The notes: generated by a model from the sequence alone, not told the origin. 64,000 nucleotides of DNA from SLRI01 sp942491185 (GCA_942491185.1 CALOAB010000016.1:310001-374000), one strand, 5' to 3'; counted from the first letter of the stretch, positions 43,257 to 53,085 are shown. A program made the numbers and translations.

Positions 43257-43718
43257 ATGATGCACTGGGTGCAGAAGCGCTCGTTGCCGATTCCGGCATT
43301 GACCATCGCCGATCCGGCGTTGGTCGTCGCCTATCGGTATTGGTCCGATCGTCGCGATGGCGACTTCCTGCCGACGCGTTGTGCGATCGACACGCCGACG
43401 TTTCGGCTGCTCGTGCCGGATACCATCTGGCTGTCCAAAGGCGCCTATTGCGGTCGCTTGGCACCATATGCTTCGGCGACAAGAGAGGATGCGACGCCCA
43501 CCACTCTCGAGCAAGCGCTCCGCCTCGATGTCGATGCGGCTTTCGCGACATGCGTACCCAGCTTGCAGCTTATCGAGGTCAAGGTACGGGGATGCTCCGT
43601 TCTCTACCAGCAATTGCTCTTGCCGACGGCGGATGATGGTGTTCACGCGAACGAGCTGCTCGAGGTGAGCAAGCTTGGCGCTCTTCGTCTCGTGCGACCT
43701 GGAGCTAGCGCTGCGTAA
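43257..43718 (+). CDS. PAS_5-domain protein of unknown role
   Basis: This 153-residue protein from ATG 43257 has AGAGGA just upstream. The AYRYWSDRRDGDFLPTRCAIDTPTF stretch matches the PAS_5 family (YW-x3-R-G-x2-P-R-x-D-I/D-P), common in Alphaproteobacteria as single-domain proteins. In some relatives, such as MopJ-type proteins, the family regulates cell cycle or motility; that link is not evident here. A terminator follows. Confidence 0.78.
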   Translation: MMHWVQKRSLPIPALTIADPALVVAYRYWSDRRDGDFLPTRCAIDTPTFRLLVPDTIWLSKGAYCGRLAPYASATREDATPTTLEQALRLDVDAAFATCVPSLQLIEVKVRGCSVLYQQLLLPTADDGVHANELLEVSKLGALRLVRPGASAA

Positions 43719-43819
43719 AGGGAGCATTTACATCAGCTTCAACGACAGATTGTGCGATTTCGCACAGCATGATCGAGCGACCCGTGCTCTCTTTATTCCT
43801 GCTGAGGGCTGAGATTTGG

Positions 43820-43855
43820 AACCTGTGGGGGACCGTTTCCTCACAGGTCTTTTTT
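43820..43855 (+). terminator. Rho-independent terminator after the PAS_5 gene
   Basis: Arms ACCTGTG and CACAGGT, extended by imperfect pairing of GGGGA with TCCT, are followed by a run of seven or more T. It lies about 100 bases after the stop. The remaining ~220 bases up to the next gene (44074) hold no recognised feature. Confidence 0.85.
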
Positions 43856-44073
43856 TGCCTTGATCGCCGCCTCGCTCGTCGCCACCAGCTCGTGCTGAGA
43901 GGTTGGTCGTTGATATGGTGTTGTCGGTAGTCCTTGTCCCTGTAGGCCAACGTAAGAATCACGCCTGTCCTGTCCGCTCGAGTGGTCGAGCCGCTGGACG
44001 CAAGACGTCGTAGCTGCTTACAGGGCTGGCAGCGTGCGCCGGTCGGCTTCACGTTTTGCAATCAGGGGGAACA

Positions 44074-45252
44074 ATGATGCGGCTCGCGAGCGGCATGCAA
44101 CGATTGGGCACGGAAAGCGCGTTCGAGGTTCTAGCGCGCGCAACGGCGCTCAAGGCCGCCGGCCGGGACATCATCAACCTCGGCATCGGTCAGCCCGATT
44201 TCCCAACGCCGCCCCACATTGTCGAAGCTGCCATCAAGGCATTGCGAGACGGCCACCACGGCTATACGCCGGCCAACGGTATCTTGGCACTGCGCGAAGC
44301 GGTTGCGCGAGACATGTCGGCGCGGCGGGGCATCGAGGTCGATGCTGACCGGGTGGTCATTGTGCCGGGTGGCAAGGTGACGATGGCCTTTGCCATCATG
44401 ATGTTCGGCGAGCCCGGCGCGGAGATCATGTATCCGGACCCTGGCTTCCCCATTTACCGATCGATGATCGAGTATACTGGTGCCACGCCGGTGCCGATGG
44501 CGCTCCATGAATCGAAGGGCTTTGCATTTAGCGCCGACGAGGTTCTTGCACAGATCACTGAGCGAACACGTCTGATCATCGTCAACAGCCCGGCAAATCC
44601 GACCGGCGGGGTGGTGCCAAAGGCCGAGCTCGACGCCTTCGTCGCCGGCCTGGCCGCATTCCCCGATGTGGCGGTGATGTCCGACGAGATCTATGCGCGC
44701 ATGTGCTACGACGACGTGCCGCACGCATCGCTGACCGCCTACCCGGAATTGCAGGACCGGCTCATTCTCCTCGACGGTTGGTCGAAGACCTATGCCATGA
44801 CCGGCTGGCGGCTCGGCTGGGGTGTTTGGCCGGCGAAACTCGCCGAGCTTGCCACCAGGTTGGCGATCAATGTCAATTCCTGCGTCAACGCACCGACCCA
44901 GTTCGCCGGAATAGCTGCGCTCGAAGGACCTCAGGATGCCGTTCAGACGATGGTCGATGCTTTCGATCAGCGCCGTGGTGTCATCCTTGACCGATTGAAC
45001 GCCCTGCCCGGCTTTCGCTGCGCACGCCCGGGCGGCGCATTTTACGCTTTTCCGAACATCGAGGGAACGGGCCTGGCCTCCCGAGCGCTGCAGGATGGCC
45101 TCTTGAACGAGGCCGGCGTCGCGGTGATCAGCGGCACCAGCTTCGGCGTTTATGGGGAGGGGTACGTGCGGTTCTCCTATGCGGCGTCCATCGAGGCGAT
45201 TGAAGAGGCCATGGGGAGAATTGCCAGCTTTCTGAGACAGCACGCCGCCTGA
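44074..45252 (+). CDS. PLP-dependent aminotransferase (aspartate aminotransferase family)
   Basis: This fold-type I aminotransferase of about 392 residues starts at ATG 44074 after GGGGGAA. It shows NLGIGQPDFPTP, the NSPANPTGG motif, DEIYARMCYD and the PLP-lysine segment DGWSKTYAMTGWRLGW, and a C-terminal VRFSYA with the substrate-carboxylate Arg. Subfamily members include aspartate and arginine:pyruvate aminotransferases; the substrate is not decided. It is followed by a Rieske oxygenase 82 bases later, perhaps its partner in amino-acid or betaine breakdown (inference). Confidence 0.88.
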   Translation: MMRLASGMQRLGTESAFEVLARATALKAAGRDIINLGIGQPDFPTPPHIVEAAIKALRDGHHGYTPANGILALREAVARDMSARRGIEVDADRVVIVPGGKVTMAFAIMMFGEPGAEIMYPDPGFPIYRSMIEYTGATPVPMALHESKGFAFSADEVLAQITERTRLIIVNSPANPTGGVVPKAELDAFVAGLAAFPDVAVMSDEIYARMCYDDVPHASLTAYPELQDRLILLDGWSKTYAMTGWRLGWGVWPAKLAELATRLAINVNSCVNAPTQFAGIAALEGPQDAVQTMVDAFDQRRGVILDRLNALPGFRCARPGGAFYAFPNIEGTGLASRALQDGLLNEAGVAVISGTSFGVYGEGYVRFSYAASIEAIEEAMGRIASFLRQHAA

Positions 45253-45334
45253 CCTTGGCCGCGTGCCGCTGCGCGGCAAGTTCCAGGCCGAGAGCGCAGC
45301 TATTGTCCAGTGAGTGATCGCTGGGAGAGCGCCG

Positions 45335-46486
45335 ATGGCCGTGGCATGCGAAGCTGAGCTGAGCGCTGGTGCAGCACGGCCGCTCCGCAACAAGGCCTAT
45401 GTCGATCCGGCGTTCTTCGCCAACGAGCTTGCGACAGTTTGGGCTGACGGCTGGTTCTGCCTAGCCTTCGGGCACGAAGTGCCCGAGCCTGGGCATGTCC
45501 GACCGGTGCAGCTTGGTCAAAAGCCGCTTCTGCTGGCCCGCGACCACGACGGTCGTTTGCGTGTCTTCTGGAACGTCTGTCGCCATCGCGGGATGGTGCT
45601 GGTTCGAGAGCCGGCGCGGCTCTCGGGCGTGCTGCGCTGTCCCTACCACTCCTGGTGCTATGCTCTCGATGGCAAGCTCAAAGTTACGCCGCATGTGGGC
45701 GGCCCAGGAACGAACACCGATGCCACAATCGATCGCTCGAAGCTCGGCTTGATCGAGGTTCGCTCAGCCGAATGGCTCGGCTGCGTCTTCGTCGATCTGT
45801 CCGGCACTGCTGGATCCTTTGCCGAGCACGTCTCACCGCTTGCCGGCCGGTGGGCGGATTTTGTCGATCGGAAGCTGCATCCGGGCGGCGCCGACTGCAG
45901 CTTCTCCCTTGACGTGCAATGCAATTGGAAGCTCGCCGTCGAGAACTACTGCGAGAGCTATCACCTGCCCTGGGTTCACCCGGGACTCAATAGCTACTCG
46001 AGACTGGAAGACCATTACACGATTGCCGAGGACATGTTTGCCGGCCAGGGCACTCTCGCCTACCGGCCCATGCTGAGCCCGGACGGAAGCCGCTTGCCGG
46101 CATTTGAAGACTTGTCGGACTGTTGGAGCGAGGGTGCAGAGTACGTTGCCCTCTACCCCAATCTCCTCTTGGGCGTGCACAAGGACCATACCTTCGCCCT
46201 TCGTCTCGAGCCTTTGGCGCCTGACCGAACGCGCGAGCATGTGGCACTCTGGTTCGCCGACGCCACGGCGCTCGACGATGCGCATGCCGATGTCCGGCAG
46301 CGGCTCTCGGCATTGTGGCGTGAGGTCTTCGAGGAGGACATCCAGGTCGTCGAAGGGATGCAGCAGGGCCGCCACGCTGACCGTTTCGACGGCGGCGTGT
46401 TGTCGCCGCAAATGGACGCCGCGACAGCCGCCTTTCATCAGTGGGTAGCCAACCGCTATGCCGCGGCAGGCCTTGACGCGGGCTGA
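45335..46486 (+). CDS. Rieske non-heme iron oxygenase, alpha subunit
   Basis: This 383-residue oxygenase begins at ATG 45335, after GGGAGAG. The Rieske [2Fe-2S] cluster ligands are C82, H84 (VCRHRGM) and C102, H105 (CPYHSW). The mononuclear iron region shows ENYCESYHLPWVHP. The closest general resemblance is to choline/glycine-betaine-type monooxygenases and other single-component terminal oxygenases. A dedicated reductase is not adjacent; the genes just beyond are a short ORF and dead insertion sequences. The substrate is unknown. Confidence 0.9.
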   Translation: MAVACEAELSAGAARPLRNKAYVDPAFFANELATVWADGWFCLAFGHEVPEPGHVRPVQLGQKPLLLARDHDGRLRVFWNVCRHRGMVLVREPARLSGVLRCPYHSWCYALDGKLKVTPHVGGPGTNTDATIDRSKLGLIEVRSAEWLGCVFVDLSGTAGSFAEHVSPLAGRWADFVDRKLHPGGADCSFSLDVQCNWKLAVENYCESYHLPWVHPGLNSYSRLEDHYTIAEDMFAGQGTLAYRPMLSPDGSRLPAFEDLSDCWSEGAEYVALYPNLLLGVHKDHTFALRLEPLAPDRTREHVALWFADATALDDAHADVRQRLSALWREVFEEDIQVVEGMQQGRHADRFDGGVLSPQMDAATAAFHQWVANRYAAAGLDAG

Positions 46487-46718
46487 CGATCCGCGACGGC
46501 GACAGCGCGTGGATGAAGCGCTTCGCGCGGCGGCACGGGATGGAGATGCCCAGGCCCTGATGAACGCCTATGGGACGGCTGCCGACTTGGCTTCAGCCGA
46601 CGGCAATGCCGATGCGGCTGCCTTCTTTCTCACCCATGCCTATGTCTGGGCACTCGTTGCCGGCGCTGGCGCTGCGGATCGGCTCGCCACACGTAACCGG
46701 CCGGTCGGGGCCCGGTGA
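46458..46718 (+). CDS. Small uncharacterised protein, possibly truncated at the IS66 junction
   Basis: This 86-residue protein starts inside the end of the oxygenase gene (29-base overlap). It is Ala-rich and helical (RQRVDEALRAAARDGDAQALMNAY, AAFFLTHAYVWALVAGAG). Its last residues fall in the GTAACCGGCCGG stretch that looks like the IS66 terminal repeat, so its original C-terminus was probably replaced by the insertion. No family is recognised; the helical repeats hint at a small TPR/SEL1-like protein, only weakly. Confidence 0.55.
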   Translation: MPRQALTRADDPRRRQRVDEALRAAARDGDAQALMNAYGTAADLASADGNADAAAFFLTHAYVWALVAGAGAADRLATRNRPVGAR

Positions 46719-46748
46719 TCAGGCGGTTGCGGCGGCGGAGGTTGGCGT

Positions 46749-48308
46749 TCATTCCAGGGCAGCAATCGTCGAGGCGTTGGCGGGGTGGTCGCGGATGCGG
46801 GCGAGGACGTCGGCGAGATAGGCCTCTGGGTTGAGGCCCGAGAGCTTGGCGGTTTCGATGACGGTCATGGCGTCGGCGAGGGTCTCGCCGCCGGCGTCTG
46901 AGCCTGCGAACAGCCAGTTCTTCCGGCCAAGAACCACGGCTTTCATGGCGCGCTCGGCGGGATTGTTGTCGATGGCGACGCGGCCATCGTCGAGGAACAG
47001 GTGAACGATGGCCAGCGGCCGAGGGCGTAGCGCATCGCCTTGGCGAGTCGCCCTTGCCGGGGATGCGGGCGAGTTGCTGCTCGCACCAGGTGCGGAACGC
47101 CGACCCGCGGCCGGCTTGCTGCTGGCGCGCGGCGAGGCGGCGCTCGGCCGGCTGGCCGTGGATCTCCCGCTCGATGTCGTAGAGCGCGCCGATCCGCCGA
47201 GCGCGTCCTCGGCGATCGGCGAGCCGGTCGCCTTCCAGACGTCGTGGAAGTCGCGCCTCAGTGCGCCCAGCACGCCGCTTCGCGGATCCGCGGCCGGTCG
47301 AGCTCGCCTCGTAGAGCTTGGCGAAGCCGCATAGGCGTCGGCCTGCAGGATGCCGGGAAGCCTCGAGATGCGTTGCGGTGCTCGCCCTTGCGGTCGGGCG
47401 AGAACAGTAGGCCACCGCCGGCGGGTCCTGCCCCCCAGGGACGGTCGTCGCGGACTAGACCCAGACCCGACCTTCCTTGACGCCGCGTTCCTTGCCGCGG
47501 GTCTGCTTCACCTTCGGATCGAGCACCCGGACCGGGGTGTCGTCGACGTGCAGACGGTCGGTGCGGAAGACCTCGGCCCGGATCCGCTCGGCCAAGGGTT
47601 CGAGGCAGGCGACGGCGCTGCCGCACCAGTCGATCAGCGTCGAGCGCGGGATGTCGGCGCCCTGGCGAGCGAAGATCTCGCCCTGGCGGTACAGCGGAAC
47701 GTGGTCATCGAATTTGGCGACCAGGATGTGCGCGAGCAGGCCCGGCCCGGCCATGCCGCGCGGGATCGGCCGGGTGGGCGCCGGCGGCTGCACCATCCGC
47801 TCGCACAGCCGGCAGGACTTCTTCAGGCGCGCCGTCTCGGTGACCTTCAGCTGGGCGGCGACGAGGTCGAGGATCTCCGCCACGTCCTCGCCGACCAGGC
47901 GCAAGCGCCGCCGCAGTCGGGGCAGGCTCGCCCGGGTCGAGGACGACCCGCTCGCGCGGCACGGTGTCGGCGATGCGCGGCCGGCCGCGCCGGCGGGGTT
48001 CCTTGCGCTCGGGCTCCGGCCCGCCCGCCGGCAGGGGCGAAAGCGGCTCGGGCGCCGAGGCCTCGGCCGTGGCCATCGCCACCTCGAGGTCCTCGATGGC
48101 GAGCTCCAGCTGCTCGATCTCGCGCTCGATCTTCTCCGAGCTCGAGCCGAACTTCTGCTTCCTGAGCTTGGCGATGCGGATCTTCAGCGCCTGGATCAGG
48201 GCTTCGTAGGCCCGCACCGACGCCGCCATCCGCTCGGCCTCGGCACGCTGGGCGAGGACGATCGCCTTCAGCGCGCGGGATCGTCCGGCAAGCCGTCGAG
48301 GCGATCAT
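46749..48308 (-). pseudogene. IS66 transposase TnpC, multiply frameshifted
   Basis: The protein is spread over at least four frame segments: SVRAYEALIQALKIRIAKLRKQKFG near the N-terminus, then LVAAQLKVTETARLKKSCR, then FRTDRLHVDDTPVRVLDP (catalytic DD region), and finally DDGRVAIDNNPAERAMKAVVLGRKNWLFAGSDAGGE with the conserved IDNNxxER motif. Segment changes fall near 47270, 47460-47640 and 47900. It cannot encode an active transposase. Confidence 0.85.
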
Positions 48309-48371
48309 GCCGACGATTTACCCGCGATTCGACCCCACTGCCAGCCTTATCTTATCGTCATCCACAGATAA

Positions 48372-48712
48372 TCAGACGACGCGCGCGGGCGGTGCCGTCC
48401 ACGCCGGCCGCCGCCAGTCGATCCCCTCCCACAACATGGCCAGCTGCGCCGAGGTCAGGCGCGCGACGCCATCCGCCGGGGATGGCCACGGGAAGCGGCC
48501 CGCTCAGTACCTTGTAGTAGAGGCAGAACCTTGGCCGTCCCAGATCAGCAGCTTGATTCTATCGCCCGGCGCCTCGAAGGCAACACCGCACCCGAGGCCG
48601 GGTTCTGGTTCAGCACCTGTTGCGCCGCCGCAGCGAGCCCCGTGATCCCCTTCCTCATGTCCGTAACGCCGCAGGCCAAGTAGACCCGCACGCCCGTGCC
48701 GGGCCCGATCAT
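48372..48712 (-). pseudogene. IS66 accessory protein TnpB, frameshifted
   Basis: ATG 48712 opens with GTGVRVYLACGVTDMRKGITGLAA, the TnpB signature, then NQNPASGAV. It shifts frame before the expected FRGRRGDRIK region. The end is seen in other frames down to a stop at 48372-48374. ATGA overlap with the tnpA end is kept. Confidence 0.8.
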
Positions 48713-49115
48713 GCGCTCTCGACCGCCCGGATCAGCCGCCGCAGCTCGGCCGTCGCAGCGACGCGGCACCTTCCAGCCGCCACCCCCAGCCGATCTCGAT
48801 CGTCGAGCGGCGGCGAGTCTCCCGTTCGGCACGGTCTCCGCGCGCCGGCACTCCGACATCTCCACCGGCACGAACCCGACGACTCGCCGCCCGCTTCCTC
48901 AGCCGACCCTCGCGCAGCGCCGCCCGCCACTGATAGACCTGCCTCCGCGACACGTCCCGCCGCCGCGCCACCAAAGCCACCCGGGCCCCGGGCGCGAACG
49001 CCTCGCGCACGATCTGCAGTTTGTCATCCGCCGCCCAGCGCCGCCGCCGCTCACGCCCGACCAGAATCTCCGCACGCACTGTCGATGCCAACTGAATTTG
49101 TCCCGTTTGTGCCAA
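48709..49115 (-). pseudogene. IS66 accessory protein TnpA, frameshifted near the end
   Basis: The N-terminal half (RRRRWAADDKLQIVREAFAPGARV then ARRRDVSRRQVYQWR) is the intact helix-turn-helix of IS66 TnpA. The C-terminal IEIG...LRRLIRAVESA part lies in a shifted frame ending at 48709. The tail and start of the next gene overlap by ATGA. Confidence 0.8.
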
Positions 49116-49309
49116 ACGAAAATGTCTCAGCTGAGCGCAGGAGCCGGGGCATGCCGGGCTAGCGGCTGCGGCAAATCGCCGTAGTCTCGGCCAGAGGGTC
49201 GGGAGAGGTGGGTGATTTCGTGAGAGATGTTGTCAGATTCAGATGAAAAAGCAGGGTTGTCGACACGGGATCGGAGGCAACTCGGGATCAGCCGACGGAC
49301 TGTTACCCG

Positions 49310-50460
49310 CCGCTGAGCAGGGGCTCGAGGCGCCGAGCTATGGGCCGAGGCCGCCCAAGGCGCGGTTGTCGAGCGTTCGAGGGATATTTGAGACCGCGTG
49401 ACGGCTTGGCCCGATTCTCGGGTCGGCGGCTGTTTGCGAGGTCAAGCAGGGGGCTACACCGGTGGCTATTCGGCGCTGACCAGTTTTTCGCGAGGTTCGG
49501 CCGCCGTCGGTTCAGTCTACGAGCGTCGCTTCGAGACACCTCCCGGCCAGCAGGGGCAGGTCGATTCGCCTATTTCGAGGTCGAGTTCACCGACGCCCCC
49601 GGGGTGAAGCAGGTGGTCTGGCTGTTCACCATGGCGCTCGGCTACAGCCGTTTTTTTGGGGCCGGTTCTGTCCAACCAGAAGCTCGCGACAGTCCTGCGC
49701 TGTCATATCGACGCGTTCGCGGCGCTCGGCGAGGTTCCGAGGAGATCCTCTACGATCGCATGAAGACGGTGGTGCTGGGCAATGACGAGGCGCTCGCGCG
49801 GTCTACAACCCGTCGCTCGTCGCCCTCGCCAATCACTACGGTTACCAGCCACGGGCCTGCCAGCCCTACCGGGCCAAGACCAAGGGCAAAGTCGAGCGAC
49901 CTTATCGTTATGTCCGCCAGGACTTCTTCCTCGCCCGCAGCTTTCGCAATTCGACGATCTGAACACTCAGTTCGCCGGCTGGCTGGCCGAGGTCGCCAAT
50001 CCGCGCCGGCACGCCACCACCAAGCGTGCCACCCCACGCGATCAGGATCGCGTGGGGACCCCGGAGAATCGTGGCCGAGGCGTTCGCCGAGGAGAAGCTC
50101 CTGGCACTGCCGGCAATCGCCTACAGTGCCGCAATCACCATCGAGCGTCGGATCAGCCGAGACGGCATGATCTCGGTCGACGGCAATCTCTACAGCGTGC
50201 CCGACAGCACCCGGCGACGCACGGTCGAAGTCCAGATCTATCCAAAAGAAATCCGGACCTTCGAGGCGGGGCAACGCATCGCCTGCCATCCTGTTCTGCC
50301 GGGCAAGCATCAAAGCCGCCTCGATCCGAGCCATCGACAAGCACCACCGAGGCAGCAGGCGATCGAAATCGATCCTCGTTCCGATCGTGGTGTCGGCAAG
50401 CGGCCCTTGGCCTTCTACGACGCCGTGGCGCAACGGCTCGCCACGGAGGCGGTGAGATGA
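49310..50460 (+). pseudogene. IS21 transposase IstA, truncated and frameshifted
   Basis: Recognisable pieces are GLEAPSYGPRPP, then RQGQVD..AYFEVEFTDAPGVKQVVWLF (start of the DDE domain), EEILYDRMKTVVLG, YRAKTKGKVERPYRYVRQDFF and finally ERRISRDGMISVDGNLYSVPD. These lie in three frames. A 26-base perfect hairpin interrupts the region near 50032. The end overlaps the istB start by 4 bases. Confidence 0.85.
50032..50057. repeat. Perfect 12-bp hairpin inside the dead istA gene
   Basis: CCCCACGCGATC and GATCGCGTGGGG are separated by only AG. Relative to the usual istA sequence, where ATTKR should run straight into IVAEAFAEEK, the hairpin and its flanks look like an insertion of about 36 bases. 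It may be a small palindromic element or a decay product. Confidence 0.6.
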
Positions 50461-51130
50461 CCGAGATACTCGATCGCATCGCCGCCCACCTGGTCGGCCT
50501 GCGGATGCCACGGGCGCTCGAGGCGCTCGACCATACGGTGCGGCTGATCGAGCAGGGCGAGCTCTCGACCCTCGAAGCGATCGACAGGCTCCTCGCCGAA
50601 GAGCTCAAATCCGCGAAAATCGCCGGATCGGCGTCGCCTTGTCGACCGCCAGCTGACCCGCCCAAGACGCTCGAAGGCTTCGACTTTCCTTCCAGCCGTC
50701 CCTGGATCGCGATCGCATCATGGCGCTCGCCCAGCTCGACTTCATCGCTCGTGCCGAGGTGGGCACTTTTCGGCCCGCCAGGAACTGGGAAAAGTCATTG
50801 CACGCCCTCGGCATCGCCGCGGTGAAAGCCGGCAAGAGTGTCTATCGCTGCACGCTGGCGAGTGATCGAGGCTTGGCCGGGCCGAGCGCGAAGGCCGGGT
50901 CGAGAAGATCCTTTACAGCCGAGCTCTGTGATCACGACGAGATCGGCTATCTGCGATCGGCAATGGCGGCGAATTTCTTCAGCTGGTCACGCCGCTACGA
51001 AAAGGGCGCAGATCTCACTCAACGCGGTCGGATGGGGCGACGTCTTCGGCGACGGTCGTCGCCACCGCTGCTCGATCCCTCCTACACCACGCCGTCGTCG
51101 TCAGATCGAGGGGGCCAGCCTCGCGCGCAT
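50457..51130 (+). pseudogene. IS21 helper ATPase IstB, frameshifted
   Basis: The start MTEILDRIAAHLVGLRMPRALEALD and the Walker A segment FGPPGTGKSH are clear, but in different frames. Further downstream, ALGIAAVKAGKSVY, DEIGYL and QIEGAS can be matched piecewise. At least three frame changes occur, so no functional ATPase can be made. Confidence 0.82.
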
Positions 51131-51302
51131 CCGATCTTTCCGAACCCCCACCCCATTACCACACCAAACGCGGGGTCCAAAAACAATACCACAACACAAC
51201 AAATTACCAGATTCCGCCACACGGCTGCAGGCGTTGGGGCGCCTTGATGTAGACGACATGCTTGGGTGACACGGTCCCGCCCCGACTTGCCTTTGACGAT
51301 GG

Positions 51303-51974
51303 TCAGCCCGAAAGGCCGTTATCGACGTCACCGTGCATTTTGAAATTGGTCGCGAGGAGGAACGCTTCGGACGAATCGCTGCGCGTCGCCTTGGGTCGAA
51401 GCAGCCGCAGTTTCGAGAAATGGGGCCGGGCCAGCTCCATTACGCTAGTCTCGGCACCCTTGACCAGCTTGATGAGGAGCTGACCATCGGCCGCGAGCAC
51501 CCGACTGGCGAAGTCGACGACGGCCTCACCCACCGCTTCGGCACGCAGACGATCGACGACGCGCCGGCCAGTTGCATCGGGTGCGATGTCGCTCAGCACC
51601 GTATCGGCTTTGCCATCCAATCGGCGGAGCAACTCGGCCTGCACATCAGGATCGAGGAAGTCGCCCTGCAAGAGATCGACGCCGGCTATGGGGTCGATCG
51701 CCAACAAATCGAGCGCGATGACTCGTGCTGCCTTGCGTACCGCATATTGACTCCAGCTGCCCGGTGCCGCACCGAGGTCCACGACCGCAGCTCCTCTGCG
51801 TATCAGCTCGAACCGCTTGTCGATCTCTTCGAGCTTGAAGACCGAGCGCGCACGATAGCCTGCCCGCCTCGCCTCCTGCACGAACGGATCATTGAGCTGC
51901 CGCTGCAGCCACCGGGTCGAGCTCAAGCGGCGCGTCTTCGAGCGATTGAGCTTCGTCTTCTCGGTCCGTTGCAT
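51303..51974 (-). CDS. rlmE: 23S rRNA (uridine-2'-O)-methyltransferase RlmE
   Basis: RlmE (RrmJ/FtsJ) methylates U2552 of 23S rRNA. The 223-residue protein from ATG 51974 shows RSVFKLEEIDKRFELI (K of the K-D-K-E tetrad), the SAM motif VVDLGAAPGSWSQYA, DTVLSDIAPDATGRR (catalytic Asp) and LLIKLVKG (second Lys). A longer upstream frame to 52226 is not needed. It lies just beyond the IS21 remnant, whose insertion left its coding sequence intact. It is 49 bases downstream of the ppx/gppA-type gene. Confidence 0.93.
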   Translation of the reverse strand: MQRTEKTKLNRSKTRRLSSTRWLQRQLNDPFVQEARRAGYRARSVFKLEEIDKRFELIRRGAAVVDLGAAPGSWSQYAVRKAARVIALDLLAIDPIAGVDLLQGDFLDPDVQAELLRRLDGKADTVLSDIAPDATGRRVVDRLRAEAVGEAVVDFASRVLAADGQLLIKLVKGAETSVMELARPHFSKLRLLRPKATRSDSSEAFLLATNFKMHGDVDNGLSG

Positions 51975-52023
51975 GGCCCGTCCGTGTTGCCGCTCGTGAT
52001 ATTGGCTGTGGCCGAATTCGACG

Positions 52024-53085
52024 TCAGATGCGACCGGACCGAGGCTGCGCCAAAGCTTGCAGATCGAGGCCCATGAGACCGTGCAGGATACCTTCGCGCA
52101 CACCGCGGTCGGCAACGCGCATCTGCCGCATCGGCCAGCGCTCGTGAACGGCATCGAGTATAGCGCAGCCCGCGACAACGAGGTCTGCGCGGCCCTGGCC
52201 AATGCAAGGGTGCGCCGCGCGACCACGGTTGTCGAGACGCCTCAGGCGTTCGGATACCGCGGCGATCGCGGCATAGTCCAGGACGATGCCGTCGACGCGC
52301 CGTCGATCGTAGCGCCGCAGCCCGAGATGGACCGCAGCCAAGGTCGTGACAGTGCCAGAGGTTCCGAGCATCTGCACCGTCGGCGCCTCGAGCGCGCGGA
52401 GTCTGAAGCCGTCGAGAGGGGCTGCGTTGATGGCGGCGCGGGCCGCCTCGAGCATGCCTTCGTAAGCGCCCGTCTCCAGCTGCGAGGCGAAGCTCTCGGC
52501 AAGCGTCACCACACCGACGGGCAGTGAGACGGCAATGCCCGGGCCACCGTCGTCGCCGACGGCGGTGCATCGATCGAAGCAAACGAGCTCGGTGCTGCCG
52601 CCTCCGATATCGACCATCAGCAGCTGCTCGGCCAGTTCATCGATGAGAGGCAGGCAGCCGAGCAGCGCCAGGCGCGCTTCCTCGTCTTGACTGACGACCT
52701 CGAGTCGGATGCCGACATCGCGCTCGACGCGCTCGATGAAATCATGCCCGTTGCTGGCGCGGCGACAGGCCTCAGTGGCCACGCAACGCAACTCGGCGAT
52801 GTGGTTGCGATTGATGATTCGCCGGCAGACGGCCAGTGCCATCAGCGTTCGACGGATCGCCGCTTCGCTCAACTGGCCGGTGGTAGCGAGACCCTCTCCC
52901 AGACGGGTGATGCGCGAGAAGCTGTCGACGACGTCGAAGCCGTTGACGCCGGGCTCGGCCACCAGGAGCCGGCAGTTGTTCGTGCCGAGATCGAGGGCAG
53001 CAATGCGGGTCGGTGGCCCGGCTTGCGGACTCCGCCACGCCCTGCTGCTGAGTTGTGGGAGATTTTGCTCTGGCTGTCTGTACAT
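52024..53085 (-). CDS. Ppx/GppA family phosphatase
   Basis: This 353-residue ASKHA-fold enzyme hydrolyses polyphosphate or pppGpp. It shows AALDLGTNNCRLLVA (phosphate 1 motif, with the alphaproteobacterial TNNCR variant), ALLGCL, and VDIGGGSTELV (phosphate 2 motif). The C-terminal HD-type domain of long Ppx/GppA proteins is absent, as in other short family members. In Alphaproteobacteria it is very often followed by rlmE, as here, so the order is conserved even though an IS graveyard lies next door. Confidence 0.9.
   Translation of the reverse strand: MYRQPEQNLPQLSSRAWRSPQAGPPTRIAALDLGTNNCRLLVAEPGVNGFDVVDSFSRITRLGEGLATTGQLSEAAIRRTLMALAVCRRIINRNHIAELRCVATEACRRASNGHDFIERVERDVGIRLEVVSQDEEARLALLGCLPLIDELAEQLLMVDIGGGSTELVCFDRCTAVGDDGGPGIAVSLPVGVVTLAESFASQLETGAYEGMLEAARAAINAAPLDGFRLRALEAPTVQMLGTSGTVTTLAAVHLGLRRYDRRRVDGIVLDYAAIAAVSERLRRLDNRGRAAHPCIGQGRADLVVAGCAILDAVHERWPMRQMRVADRGVREGILHGLMGLDLQALAQPRSGRI

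Larger units (their letters stand above)
46692..49303 (-). mobile_element. Decayed IS66-family insertion sequence
   Basis: The three-gene tnpA-tnpB-tnpC order of IS66 is present on the minus strand, each gene with frameshifts. The left end starts with GTAACCGGCCGGTC, matching the IS66-type terminus. A partly matching complement (GACGGACTGTTAC) near 49291-49303 may be the other end, but that end is uncertain and no 8-bp target duplication is evident. The element is clearly inactive. Confidence 0.8.
49310..51130 (+). mobile_element. Decayed IS21-family insertion sequence
   Basis: Remnants of istA and istB lie in order on the plus strand, next to the IS66 remnant. Both genes have several frameshifts, and the istA N-terminal helix-turn-helix is missing or unrecognisable. 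The element ends could not be fixed; the coordinates mark the extent of recognisable coding sequence. Confidence 0.8.

Noticed and set aside
43705..44061. Minus-strand frame of 118 codons in the gap before the aminotransferase
   Set aside because: It runs through the complement of a good terminator and has no motif or ribosome site.
47350..48517. Two long plus-strand frames over the IS66 tnpC
   Set aside because: They are antisense to recognisable, frameshifted IS66 transposase segments and contain only Arg/Ala-rich noise.
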